Below the pieces are notes generated by a model. The model searched no databases and was not told the origin of the DNA. It was given only the letters and a program-made list of their open reading frames with translations. Below are positions 15,115 to 23,987 of a stretch of DNA of 64,000 nt, one piece after another. Numbering within the stretch: position 1 is the stretch's first letter; each line of letters starts with the position of its first letter. This DNA comes from Bacillota bacterium (lineage in GTDB: Bacteria; Bacillota; Clostridia; Christensenellales; SZUA-584). The position numbers and the translations under genes are program-made. Where the stretch lies: NCBI GenBank assembly GCA_023459495.1, contig JAEWTL010000013.1:409743-473742 (forward strand). The letters run 5' to 3'.

Positions 15115-15788
15115 TGCTTCCTCCCGGCCAGCGCAGGCAAGTCCGCCACGCTGTCGATCAAATAATCGCTTCCGGCGCTGAGCAGCTCTTCCCGGCTGCC
15201 ATATCCGTACAGTACGCCCGCAGTGGCAAACCCCACGGCGCGTCCACCTTCGATATCGTATTTGCGGTCACCCACCATCACCGGCCCGGGCATGGCGCCC
15301 ATTTCTCCCGCCGCAAACTGTAGCACCTGCAGTTTGTCGAAGATGCCTTCCTCGCGCCGCACCGCAAATATGCGCTCGAACAGGCCTGTAATCCCAAAAT
15401 GCTTCAGGATGGGCAGGGCGATGAACTCCGGCTTCGCCGTGGCGATATAGACGTGGCGGCCCGCGCGGCGCAGCTCCTCTACGGCCTCGACGATGCCGTC
15501 ATACAGCTTGTTTTCAAACATGCCCTTATTCTCGTAGTATTCCCGAAAAAAGACGTACGCCCGCTGCGCATCCTCCTCCGTAAATCCGTACAGCTCGATC
15601 AAATTCTCCGTTACCGGCGGACCGATAAAGCTGCGCAGCCGCTCTTTGTTGTCCTCACGGACGCCGACACGGTCAAACATATACAGCGCGGCATTGACAA
15701 TGCCCGGTCCGGACTCGGTGATCGTGCCGTCTAAATCCATAAAAATGTGGCTGAAACTTTCCGTCTTTCCTTTGATGCTTTGGATCAT
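15111..15788 (-). CDS. HAD-family phosphatase, phosphoglycolate phosphatase-like
   Basis: A 225-residue haloacid-dehalogenase phosphatase. Motif I is FMDLDGTITESGPG with the nucleophilic Asp; motif II is YIATAKPEF; motif IV is MVGDRKYDIEGG. The cap-domain arrangement fits the Gph/PpaX type, which dephosphorylates phosphoglycolate or pyrophosphate-like small substrates. It overlaps the decarboxylase-like gene and tmk by four bases each. The specific substrate is not determinable. Confidence 0.88.
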   Translation of the reverse strand: MIQSIKGKTESFSHIFMDLDGTITESGPGIVNAALYMFDRVGVREDNKERLRSFIGPPVTENLIELYGFTEEDAQRAYVFFREYYENKGMFENKLYDGIVEAVEELRRAGRHVYIATAKPEFIALPILKHFGITGLFERIFAVRREEGIFDKLQVLQFAAGEMGAMPGPVMVGDRKYDIEGGRAVGFATAGVLYGYGSREELLSAGSDYLIDSVADLPALAGRKQ

Positions 15789-17173
15789 ATTCTCTCCCTG
15801 TATATCCGAATGCTGTCACCCTCCACGCCGAACAGCGAAAACCCCTGCCGCCGGGCTTCAAGTAGATAGCCTGCGATCTCGTACGAGATCTGCTGGCCGC
15901 GCAGCAGCACCGCCTCGCCGGGTGGATAAACGCCCGCCGTGGACGCAGAAATCATCCCCACGCTGCGCTCGATGCGCACGCTTTCTATATTACCCCAAAA
16001 CCACGAGCTTTGCGAGTATTTTGTGAACGCGGGCAGGCTGTAGGGCGAGAAATAGAGCGATTTTCCGCGGATGTGCGGCATCTGCGCGAGCGCGCGGCGG
16101 AATATGTCGAGCTGTGAAGCCGTATCGCCTACAGTCAGCAGCAGCAGCAGGTTCTTTAAATCCGCCGCCTCCACATGCACACCTTGCGCGGCGAGCGCTT
16201 CCTGCATCGCAATACCCGTATAGCCTGTCCCGCTCACATCCGCCACGATCTTCAGTGAATCCCGCGCGGCTACGCCTGAGATTCCCGGGCACGTACAGCC
16301 GGGGATGGCGGATATCGCGTCAGCCAGCTTTTCGGCCAGCCGCACGATGCGGGAAAGCTCTTCTTCGCCCTTGTCGCGCATATAGGCGTAGGCATAGTCC
16401 ATGGAGCACAGCAGCACGTACGACGGACTGGTGGTCTGCACCAGCGAAAGCGCCTGCCGCACCATCGCCTTATCTGCCAGTGAGTTTTTGCCCACACAAA
16501 CGCATGCGCACTGGTTCATCGCAGGCAGCGTCTTATGCGCGCTCTCCACCCAGATGTCCGCACCGGCCTGCGCGGGGTAGGCAGGCAACAGTGGCGAGTA
16601 CGCAAAATGCGCCGCGTGCGCCGCGTCCACAATGAGCGCCGCGCCCGCGCGGTGAGCCACCGCCGCAATGGTGGCAAGGTCGCAGCAAAGGCCGAAATAG
16701 TTGGGATACGTGATAAAAACCGCCGCCGCGTCGCGGTGGAGCTTGAGCGCCGCACGCACGTCCTCTGCCGATACCACCGCGGGATAGTCGCAGGGCACAG
16801 AGTCGAGGAACACTGGCGATATGGCGAACAGGGAGATGGCGTTGGCGGCGCTCAGGTGCACGCCGCGCGGAAAGATCACTTTTTTGCCGCGGAACAGCGA
16901 CAGCATGGCAAGGTTGCCCGCAGTAGAGCCGTTGGTCGTAAAGAAAGCCGCGTCCGCACCGACATAGGCCGCGTGCAGCGCCTCTGATTCCGCGATGGCT
17001 CCGTCCGGGCAGAGCAGGTTGTCTGCGCCCGGCAACTCGGTGATGTCGCACCGCAGCATTTCACCGCCGAAGAAGCCTGTATCGCCCTTGTGGCCCGGCA
17101 TACACAGCCGGACCTGCACGCCGCCGGTCAGCTTGTGCAGCGCGGCCATGATGGGGGTCTGCCTCTCGCCCAA
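15785..17173 (-). CDS. Orn/Lys/Arg decarboxylase-family PLP enzyme
   Basis: A 462-residue fold-type I PLP protein of the major domain of Orn/Lys/Arg decarboxylases, equivalent in position to B. subtilis YaaO. The N-terminus has VRLCMPGHKGDTGFF; the PLP lysine is in VESAHKTLPAMNQ; the cofactor Asp is in ALIVDAAHAAHF. It starts the five-gene minus-strand operon. Family members decarboxylate basic amino acids to polyamines; the YaaO group is poorly defined, so the substrate is inferred only. Confidence 0.88.
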   Translation of the reverse strand: MGERQTPIMAALHKLTGGVQVRLCMPGHKGDTGFFGGEMLRCDITELPGADNLLCPDGAIAESEALHAAYVGADAAFFTTNGSTAGNLAMLSLFRGKKVIFPRGVHLSAANAISLFAISPVFLDSVPCDYPAVVSAEDVRAALKLHRDAAAVFITYPNYFGLCCDLATIAAVAHRAGAALIVDAAHAAHFAYSPLLPAYPAQAGADIWVESAHKTLPAMNQCACVCVGKNSLADKAMVRQALSLVQTTSPSYVLLCSMDYAYAYMRDKGEEELSRIVRLAEKLADAISAIPGCTCPGISGVAARDSLKIVADVSGTGYTGIAMQEALAAQGVHVEAADLKNLLLLLTVGDTASQLDIFRRALAQMPHIRGKSLYFSPYSLPAFTKYSQSSWFWGNIESVRIERSVGMISASTAGVYPPGEAVLLRGQQISYEIAGYLLEARRQGFSLFGVEGDSIRIYRERI

Positions 17174-17258
17174 TACTCCTCACCCCTGTTTTTAAACTCT
17201 ACCCTTTTCCTTTTATCCGAATTATGAGATAATAACCTATATCGCAAAGGAGGCCGCA

Positions 17259-18053
17259 ATGAAAAAGACGGAGCGCGAGAACATGCTGCTGTTCTCCAAG
17301 GAGCGCGTGGCAGGGCTGCACCGGTACCGGCTGTACTTCACCCCTGTGTCCTCGCTGAGGGACGATACCCCGCGCGTATTCCGGCTGCTCGTCCGGCTGC
17401 CCTTTGCGTTCGACCGCTATGAACTCGGCCGCATCTACACGCTGCAGTACAGCGGCATCCATATCCTCAAGGCAGAACCCAAGGAGACCTTCAGCCTGCA
17501 GGAGGAGGATTACATCCGCCTGCTGCACATCCGCGACCTTAAGTTTATGGACAAGCGCACCTCCGCGGCCCTGCGCTCGGAACCCCCGGTTTTCTCCAAG
17601 GACAGCTACTACTCCTTCGAGGAAACCCGCGATATGGTCAACTACCGCCCGGATTTTCTGACTGAGGTAGCCATATCCGCCTTTTCCGGCGTCCTGATCG
17701 CCCTCTCGCTGTTGCTGCCGCTCGGGCTGTACGTCTGGATGCTGCACCTGCTTGCCAGAGGAAGCAACGCGATTTCGGGGTATTCATCCAGTGCGCTCGC
17801 GCTGCCGCTGATGGGCCTGGGCGCACTGCCCGCCACCATGTTCCTGATGACGCTGTTGTTTGCCCTTGCGGAGCTCGCGCTGCTGCACATCGACTTTACG
17901 CGCTGGCACATTTTAAAGCGCTATACGCTGGCGTGGGGCGGCATGCGCCGCAGCATCTATCTGGAACGCAGCGATATTCGGTATCTGAAAAAGTTCGGCA
18001 TCATCGCAGGCTCGGTGCTTGTCTTCTTCATCCTCATCTGCATCATCATCTGA
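17259..18053 (+). CDS. Hypothetical membrane protein of 264 residues
   Basis: No family is recognised. The N-terminal half (about 1-130) is soluble and charged; three hydrophobic spans follow, near residues 137-165, 178-205 and 245-264 (ending VLVFFILICIII). It has a good SD (AAAGGAGG) and reads divergently from the decarboxylase operon, from a short 85-bp shared region. The terminal hydrophobic tail suggests membrane anchoring at the C-terminus. Confidence 0.75.
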   Translation: MKKTERENMLLFSKERVAGLHRYRLYFTPVSSLRDDTPRVFRLLVRLPFAFDRYELGRIYTLQYSGIHILKAEPKETFSLQEEDYIRLLHIRDLKFMDKRTSAALRSEPPVFSKDSYYSFEETRDMVNYRPDFLTEVAISAFSGVLIALSLLLPLGLYVWMLHLLARGSNAISGYSSSALALPLMGLGALPATMFLMTLLFALAELALLHIDFTRWHILKRYTLAWGGMRRSIYLERSDIRYLKKFGIIAGSVLVFFILICIII

Positions 18054-18276
18054 CCCTTTTTCCTAACCTTATTATAATGCATGCCTGTCCCGCGCGCAAC
18101 GGGCAGCAGATAACAGGCTGTTTTGGCATGCAATAAATGTAATTTTAATATTTTTGTAAACATTGTGTTTGAGTTGTCAGGCATACTTAATTATTTTTCA
18201 AGTTTGTGTTATGGTATAAATCTATAGAAATCATATATAATTCAAGTTGTTAGACCAAAATCAGGGAGGCAATTGA

Positions 18277-19998
18277 ATGGCCAAAAAGAAGGTCCGAAAG
18301 ACCTCTGAAAAACTAAGCCGGAAAAATATCATCCTGTTCGCATCAGCCGGCGTGCTGGTTATCGCGCTGGCTGTTACAGCCATATTTCTGCTGAACGGCT
18401 CTTCGCTCGGTGCGGAGCGGGTCATCAGCCTGGGTACCGTAATGAATGGCGTGCATGTGAACGGCATCGACCTATCCGGCATGACCCGCAGCGAAGCCCT
18501 GGAAGCCACCGCGGACATCCCCGGGCAGCTGCTGGATGAGGTCAGCGTTCCACTGGACGTGAACGGGACAACCTATACCTACACCGCAACGGATCTTGCC
18601 ATCGGCACAGACTATGACGAGATCATCGATCAGGCGCTCTCGTATGGCCATACCGGCCCATTCGACGACCGGCTGCAGGCGGCTAACACTGCGAAAGAAC
18701 AGGGAGTGGAACTTACCGTAAGTCTGGCAGTGGACGAAAGCGAGCTTCAGTCCGCGCTGGCCGCAATCAAAACGGTGTTGGACCAGCAGCCGCAGGACGC
18801 TCAGGCCGTATTTACTCCATGGGGGCATTATGCAGACGGTACGCCCTATACGCCCGATGCGCAGGTGCTGATTGAAACCGCGGCAAACGGCAAGACGATC
18901 ACCTATCCGGCAGAACTGGTACGCCTTACCGAGGACGAAATGCCCGATATGCTGCGTTATCAGTACTGGAAGAACACCAAATACGGAGATGAATACATAC
19001 CCGACGCCGCAACGATCTCCCGGTTCTGGTATGTTCCGGAACAGACCGGTTTGACTGTGGATACTGCGTCCATTGCTTCCGAAATCATGACGCAGGCGGA
19101 AAGCGGGACTTTCAGCACCATCACCGTACCGGTAACGGTCACGCAGCCCACGGTAACGCTCGATACAGTCAAGGGGCAGTCGCAGTTGATCACTTCGTGG
19201 ACGTCCAGCTATTCCACGCACTATAGCTTTAACCGCAACTGGAACGTGGCCAAGCTGTCCGGCATCATCTGCGGCGTCACCATCGATCCGGGTGTGGAAT
19301 GGTCCATCAACGAGGAAGCAGGCCCCCGCAGTGTAGCGGGTGGGTGGCAGCTGGCTTCGGGCATCACGGACGGCGGCTACGTGGACCAGCCGGGCGGCGG
19401 CGTATGTCAGATCTCCAGTACGCTATTCAACGCGGCAATCCGCGCAGGCCTCTCCACCAAATCGAAGCATCACAGTATCGTTTCTGGCTATATGCCCAAA
19501 GGGCTGGACGCAACGATCAGCACCGGCGGCCCGGACCTTAAGATCACCAACACCCTGACCTCGGCCATCTACATCGTGTCGTTCATGAACCCGGAAACCA
19601 AGACCGTCACTGTAGAGATTTACGGCCCGCCGGTGATCGACGCGGCGACTGGTGAGGAAGTCATCTACGACTTTGAGTCCGGAGACCCCACCTTCTATGG
19701 CGATCCGGTGATGCAGTATTTCTACAATACCGCGACGCTTCCGGATGGCACGGCGATACCGGTAGGCGAATCCAAGGTGTATGCCGAGAATCAACGCGGC
19801 ATGAAGGTGACAACGCACAGGCTGTACTACAAGCTGGATGGCACGAAGTACAACGAGGAAACGTTTGAAACCGTTAATATCAATCCCATCAACGGCAAGA
19901 CCTACTGTAACTATCCGGATCCCGCGACGGTAACGCCCACCCCGCCCCCGGCGGAGTCTCCATCGGAGTCTCCATCAGAGTCACCCGTAATGGGCTGA
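18277..19998 (+). CDS. VanW-family surface protein with peptidoglycan-binding-like domain
   Basis: A 573-residue protein. Residues 1-17 are very basic; a membrane span follows (IILFASAGVLVIALAVTAIF), so the rest is probably outside the cell. A putative peptidoglycan-binding (PG_binding_4-type) region covers about residues 80-300. The VanW domain is around 315-440, with the hallmark GGGVCQISSTLFNAA and a preceding SINEEAGPR. The C-terminus is a Pro/Ser/Glu-rich tail with repeated SPSE units. VanW is named after a vancomycin cluster but its biochemical role is unknown; these proteins are common in Clostridia. GGGAGG is the SD. Confidence 0.88.
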   Translation: MAKKKVRKTSEKLSRKNIILFASAGVLVIALAVTAIFLLNGSSLGAERVISLGTVMNGVHVNGIDLSGMTRSEALEATADIPGQLLDEVSVPLDVNGTTYTYTATDLAIGTDYDEIIDQALSYGHTGPFDDRLQAANTAKEQGVELTVSLAVDESELQSALAAIKTVLDQQPQDAQAVFTPWGHYADGTPYTPDAQVLIETAANGKTITYPAELVRLTEDEMPDMLRYQYWKNTKYGDEYIPDAATISRFWYVPEQTGLTVDTASIASEIMTQAESGTFSTITVPVTVTQPTVTLDTVKGQSQLITSWTSSYSTHYSFNRNWNVAKLSGIICGVTIDPGVEWSINEEAGPRSVAGGWQLASGITDGGYVDQPGGGVCQISSTLFNAAIRAGLSTKSKHHSIVSGYMPKGLDATISTGGPDLKITNTLTSAIYIVSFMNPETKTVTVEIYGPPVIDAATGEEVIYDFESGDPTFYGDPVMQYFYNTATLPDGTAIPVGESKVYAENQRGMKVTTHRLYYKLDGTKYNEETFETVNINPINGKTYCNYPDPATVTPTPPPAESPSESPSESPVMG

Positions 19999-20027
19999 GC
20001 GGGGACAAATCGAATTTAAACCTATGA

Positions 20028-20055
20028 GGCACGGAGCATATACCGTGCCTTTTAT
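20028..20055 (+). terminator. Terminator of the VanW gene
   Basis: GGCACGG (20028-20034) and CCGTGCC (20043-20049) form a 7-bp stem followed by TTTTATTTTC. Confidence 0.85.
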
Positions 20056-20117
20056 TTTCTATACGAAGTTGTCCTTACCTTCCAGCATTGCTTTTGGAAT
20101 TGCTTGCTTGCTCACAC

Positions 20118-20150
20118 GTCATTGCGAGGAGCAACGCGACGAAGCAATCC
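20118..20150. repeat. Dispersed GTCATTGCGAGGAGC-type repeat
   Basis: GTCATTGCGAGGAGC followed by AACGCGACGAAGCAATCC matches, as I recall it, a palindromic-type intergenic repeat seen in many unrelated bacteria (ATTGC...GCAAT ends). Only one copy is seen in this window. It lies between the VanW terminator and the ABC-transporter promoter. Confidence 0.5.
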
Positions 20151-20208
20151 AGATCACCCAGAATCAAATATGGAGCACTTCATCCCCCCTTTCGCTCCAC
20201 TCCGTGCG

Positions 20209-20320
20209 TTGACCGCTTCCAATTTTTCGTGTTATTATGAGGGCGGATAAGCATCTATGCTTGTCCGCCGGAATTCATTGCTCCAACCTTTATATATTTG
20301 ATATTCGGAGCAATATAACT
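20209..20320 (+). promoter_or_regulatory. Promoter and structured leader, copy A (ABC exporter)
   Basis: TTGACC (20209-20214) and TATTAT (20233-20238) form a promoter with an 18-base spacer. The leader then has a 13-bp GC-rich hairpin (20242-20269) and a second stem, ATTGCTCC (20277-20284) pairing with GGAGCAAT (20307-20314) across a 22-base loop. The second arm contains GGAG, the likely ribosome-binding site for the GTG at 20321. A homologous element lies at 30252-30308 in front of rarA: the arms are identical, the loops have equal length and 14 of 22 loop bases match. Confidence 0.6.
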
Positions 20321-21034
20321 GTGGCAAATATGACAAGGACGGTGGGGCGCGTGGTTGAAGCCCGGAATCTAAGCAAAAGCTTTGGGAAGACCCCGTACGT
20401 GAAGGGCGTGAGCCTGTCCGTTCCGCGGGGTGGTGCGCTCGCTGTCGCGGGTGAAAACGGTGCTGGCAAAACCACCCTGCTGAAAATGCTCGCCACCGCC
20501 TTAAAGCCGGACAGCGGGGAACTTTCCATCGGCGGCTTCGATGCGATCAAAGAACCTGCCCATGCGCGGGAACTCCTCGGCTTTGTGCCGCAGGGCATTG
20601 CACTGATGCAGGAGCTTTCCGTGCGGGACAACCTGCGCTACTGGATGAAAACGCCCGACGAAGCGCTTTATCAGTGGACGCTGGAGCTTATCGGCTTGAA
20701 AGAGGTGGAGAAGCGCCGCGTCTCGCGGCTTTCCGGAGGCATGCAACGGCGGCTCAACATCGGCGCGTCGCTCGTGCTGCGCCCCTCGCTGCTCATCCTC
20801 GACGAACCGCTGGCGGGCGTGGATATCGCCAACCGCCGCCGCATCATTGATACTCTGATCGCGCTCAAGCGCTCTGGCGTGACCATCATCTTCACCAGCC
20901 ATTACATTGAGGAAATGCAGTTGCTCGCCGACAGCCTGATCACGCTGCGCGGCGGCGAGGTCACCTATCACGGCGGCCTGCAGTTTCCGGATGGGCGGAG
21001 CTTATCCGATGCGCTCCGGTACTATACAGCGTAA
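20321..21034 (+). CDS. ABC transporter ATP-binding protein
   Basis: A roughly 237-residue ATPase powering the two ABC-2 permeases downstream. Walker A is GENGAGKTTLLKML, the signature LSGGMQRRLNIGAS, Walker B LLILDEPLAGVD, and the switch His is in IIFTSHYIEEM. Starts are ambiguous: GTG at 20321 is ten bases behind GGAG in the leader hairpin, ATG at 20330 and GTG at 20351 are later in-frame choices. The system is probably an exporter; the cargo is unknown. The permease gene follows after 9 bases. Confidence 0.88.
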   Translation: MANMTRTVGRVVEARNLSKSFGKTPYVKGVSLSVPRGGALAVAGENGAGKTTLLKMLATALKPDSGELSIGGFDAIKEPAHARELLGFVPQGIALMQELSVRDNLRYWMKTPDEALYQWTLELIGLKEVEKRRVSRLSGGMQRRLNIGASLVLRPSLLILDEPLAGVDIANRRRIIDTLIALKRSGVTIIFTSHYIEEMQLLADSLITLRGGEVTYHGGLQFPDGRSLSDALRYYTA

Positions 21035-21043
21035 GGTGCGGGC

Positions 21044-22258
21044 ATGAAAAAACTGTTTTCAGTGGATTTGAAAAGGCTGCTGCAAAATCGGACGACGATA
21101 CTGATCTCCGTATTGGCGCCGCTTATTTTGGTGCTGCTCATCTCGCTCACCGTCGCGCCTTATTTCTTTTCCAACGTGCGTACCAATAACTTTTCCGTTG
21201 CGGTGTATAACGAGGACAATGACCCGCTGACCGTTTCAATATTGAAGGGCCTCATTGAGAGTGAATCGCTGAGCGGGCTCATCTCCGTGGAGTTCGTATC
21301 AGACGAAGAGGACGGCCTTGCGGCGCTGGAGGACGGGGCAGCAGCATACATCCACATTCCCGCGGGCATGCAGGAAACGCTCTATAACGGCGGCAGTACC
21401 GAGATCACCTATGTGGGCAACGCCAATATGCCGCTGGAGGATGCACTGCTGTACGAGACACTCTCCTCAGGTGTGGACCTTGTGAGCTACGCGCAGCACG
21501 CGGTCAACGTGCTTTACTGGGACAGCCGCGATTACGGCGTCGATCAGGATACCGCCGCGGCAGAGTATAGTTCCACTGCGAGAACCTTTTTCATGAGCGT
21601 CCTGGCCCGCGCGGTTTTATACGAGGATACCGATCTGACATCTCCGCTCGGCAGCGCTCTGCCTATCGAATACTACGCGGCGAGCTTTCTCATTCTGTTT
21701 GTGGCGCTCGGTGCCATGCCGGTCGCACGCATCACCGCGGACGACCATGAAACCGGGCTGATTCACCGGCAGCTGCTTTCGGGCAGCGCGCCGCGCACGT
21801 GCTTTGTCTCGCGATGGCTCGCGGGCACGGTATTCTCCTTCCTCCAGTTCTTTGTTCTGGCTGCGGCGCTGGGTATTCTTGCGGGCGCGGCCTCAAATTT
21901 CTCAGGAAACCTGCTGGTACTGCTGCTGGCTGGGCTGCTGCTATGCGGTTTCATCAGCCTCGGTATGCTGCTTGTGGGACTGCTTTCCCGTCGTGCGCCC
22001 ATGGCGGTACGTGTGGCGTTCATGGCGGCGCTGTTTCTCGCGCTGGCGGGCGGCCTCATCGTGCCCTCGGCGTTTTTGCCGCAGGCTGTACGCGATATCT
22101 GCTACTACTCACCGTTCGCCGCGGCGCTGCGCCTGTGCATCGCGGGCCTGTTCGACCATCGGGCAACGGGCGTAGGACTGTATTCGCTGGTGCTGCTCGG
22201 CTATATCGCGCTGCTGCTGCCTGTGTCGCTGCGCCGGTTCCAGAGGAGGTCGCATTGA
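21044..22258 (+). CDS. ABC-2 type permease, first subunit
   Basis: A 404-residue ABC-2 type membrane protein. An N-terminal span (TILISVLAPLILVLLISLTV) is followed by a large extracytoplasmic domain (about 40-195) and five hydrophobic segments in the C-terminal half, the arrangement of YhgE/DrrB/CcmB-like exporters. It overlaps the start of the next permease by three bases. It works with the ATPase encoded at 20321-21034. Confidence 0.85.
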   Translation: MKKLFSVDLKRLLQNRTTILISVLAPLILVLLISLTVAPYFFSNVRTNNFSVAVYNEDNDPLTVSILKGLIESESLSGLISVEFVSDEEDGLAALEDGAAAYIHIPAGMQETLYNGGSTEITYVGNANMPLEDALLYETLSSGVDLVSYAQHAVNVLYWDSRDYGVDQDTAAAEYSSTARTFFMSVLARAVLYEDTDLTSPLGSALPIEYYAASFLILFVALGAMPVARITADDHETGLIHRQLLSGSAPRTCFVSRWLAGTVFSFLQFFVLAAALGILAGAASNFSGNLLVLLLAGLLLCGFISLGMLLVGLLSRRAPMAVRVAFMAALFLALAGGLIVPSAFLPQAVRDICYYSPFAAALRLCIAGLFDHRATGVGLYSLVLLGYIALLLPVSLRRFQRRSH

Positions 22259-23373
22259 AGCTCTTCTTTGCCACAATGAAATACCGCTTCAAGACGCTGC
22301 TCACCACGGCCCACGGCCTCGTGTTGCTCGTGCTGGCGCTGCTGCTGGCTGCCAGTCCGTTCATCGGCCTCATCATTCCAAACGCGCCGGTGCCGGTGGG
22401 CTGGATTGACGAGGACAACACCGAATATTCCGCGCTGTTGCTGGAAAACGTGGAAGCACTCGACGTGGTGTGGGTGACGCAGGGCGACAAGGATGCGCTG
22501 ATCGCCAACCTGCAAAGCGGGAGGCTGGAGTGCGTGTTCGTCATCAAGAAGGGCTTCGAGGGCTCCATCAAAGCAGGCGAATTCAAGGGGACACTGCAGA
22601 TGCTGCGCTCGCCTTACAGTACCGCCGCGGGTGTCATCTCCGAAAGCGTGGGCAGCGAAGCCATGCGCTTGTGGCTCACGAGCTACAGCGCGATTGAAGC
22701 GGAACAATACGGCGGCGAAACGCTGCACGACCAAGTGTTTGAGGACATACTCGTCGGCACGGACGAGCCCATCCTCTCGTTGGAACGGCTGAACGCAGCG
22801 GGTCACACCGCCACGGTCACGCCCCTGCTCGACGCAGCTTACACCTCTCTATACCTGCTGGCTGCGCTCGCCTGCTTCTATATGCTCTCCGGCCTCGCGC
22901 TGATGGACCGGGGCAGCGATTTTGCCGCACGGCTTTCCTCGCGCTCCTTCTCCGTGGTGCGCTACCGTCTGTCTGCTTCGGTGGCGGATACATTGTGCAT
23001 CCTGCCCTGCGCAACCATTCCCCTCATTGCTTTTTATCTCGCGGGCGCGGGCGGGCTTGTCCTGCCGCTGCTCGTCATGTTTGCGCTATACATATTCTCC
23101 TACGGTGGAATCGCGGCGCTGCTGGCGCTGATTCGCAACAAAACGGCACTGATGCTGTGCATCTGCGTCGTCACAATAGCCAATGTGATGTTCGGCTCAC
23201 TGCTCGTACAGCTGCCCGCCTCAGGCGTAATGGGCGTACTGTCCCGCGCGCTACCTTCGCGTTGGCTCACGTCAATCTCCACCCTTCCGCCGTTCATCTG
23301 CGTTGCAGGGCTGGCCGCTTGCGCGGCCGTCTACAACGCGCTGCCCTTCCTCATCCGACGCAAGGCGGCATAA
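22255..23373 (+). CDS. ABC-2 type permease, second subunit
   Basis: A 372-residue membrane protein with the same topology as its neighbour: one N-terminal span (VLLVLALLLAASPFIGLII), an outside domain and several C-terminal spans. The start is a TTG at 22255 overlapping the previous stop and six bases behind GAGGAGGT; a far longer in-frame reading from 21799 runs inside the preceding gene and is rejected. Two different permeases plus one ATPase suggest a heterodimeric exporter. Confidence 0.83.
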   Translation: MKLFFATMKYRFKTLLTTAHGLVLLVLALLLAASPFIGLIIPNAPVPVGWIDEDNTEYSALLLENVEALDVVWVTQGDKDALIANLQSGRLECVFVIKKGFEGSIKAGEFKGTLQMLRSPYSTAAGVISESVGSEAMRLWLTSYSAIEAEQYGGETLHDQVFEDILVGTDEPILSLERLNAAGHTATVTPLLDAAYTSLYLLAALACFYMLSGLALMDRGSDFAARLSSRSFSVVRYRLSASVADTLCILPCATIPLIAFYLAGAGGLVLPLLVMFALYIFSYGGIAALLALIRNKTALMLCICVVTIANVMFGSLLVQLPASGVMGVLSRALPSRWLTSISTLPPFICVAGLAACAAVYNALPFLIRRKAA

Positions 23374-23375
23374 AT

Positions 23376-23687
23376 TCAGCCCTTCGCCTGCGTATCGTTG
23401 TCCTCGACGTCCTCCGCATCCACTACCGCGTCCTCCTGAGACTTGACCGTGGTCTGCTTATACAGCTGGTTGCCGAGCACCGTCACGCCCGTTACCAACA
23501 CACCCTGCAACACGCCGGAAAGCTGCATGCCTGCCAGGAAGAATCCCCCGATCATGCCAAGGCCCAGCAGTATCCACGGGATCAGCCAATCCTTGATATT
23601 GGGGATCTTTTTTAAAAGCACGCCGATTACATACAGCACGGGAATCAAGATATACGATTCGCTCACAATATAATTCATCAGGTCCAT
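23376..23687 (-). CDS. Small holin-like membrane protein
   Basis: A 103-residue protein with two or three hydrophobic segments (ILIPVLYVIGVLLKKIP, WLIPWILLGLGMIGGFFLAG, VLQGVLVTGVTVLGNQLY) and a charged acidic tail. This pattern fits the phage holin family of the Hol44 type. No lysin, capsid or integrase genes are near, so it is either a domesticated holin or a small membrane protein of other function. The chosen ATG has GGAGGA upstream; the longer frame to 23819 has no support. It converges on the ABC operon with only two bases between stops. Confidence 0.65.
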   Translation of the reverse strand: MDLMNYIVSESYILIPVLYVIGVLLKKIPNIKDWLIPWILLGLGMIGGFFLAGMQLSGVLQGVLVTGVTVLGNQLYKQTTVKSQEDAVVDAEDVEDNDTQAKG

Positions 23688-23929
23688 AAGTCGTCCTCCG
23701 TTAACAGTTGCTGTACTGCGCCTGCTGCAACAGACAATACATATATATGACACGCGGTTGCGTTTGGTGAGGCGCCGCCGTTTCGGTTGACGTATAGGCA
23801 GCTTCACAGCATGAAACACGGCAGCGAGCGAGGCGCGCGGATACCATAAACGCTGCCGCTTGACTTTGCCGCAGGCGGACAGTATTATCCTATGCGTCCG
23901 GAAAGCTCCCGTATTCCGCCGATATATAA

Positions 23930-23958
23930 TTGTCTTTTACAATAAAAGGTGATAGAAT
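23930..23958 (+). promoter_or_regulatory. Promoter of the XRE/metallo-beta-lactamase operon
   Basis: TTGTCT (23930-23935), a 17-base spacer and TAGAAT (23953-23958). The gap 23688-23929 holds nothing else that I recognise. Confidence 0.5.
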
Positions 23959-23987
23959 ATGGTTGCGGATGCGCAAAGGCGGTTGCA

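Noticed and set aside
15985..16760. Long frames on both strands inside the decarboxylase gene
   Set aside because: They are arginine-rich shadows of a gene with a clear PLP motif on the minus strand.
21799..22254. An N-terminal extension of the second ABC permease by 152 codons
   Set aside because: It overlaps the first permease gene almost entirely; the TTG at 22255 has a strong SD and gives the normal permease length.
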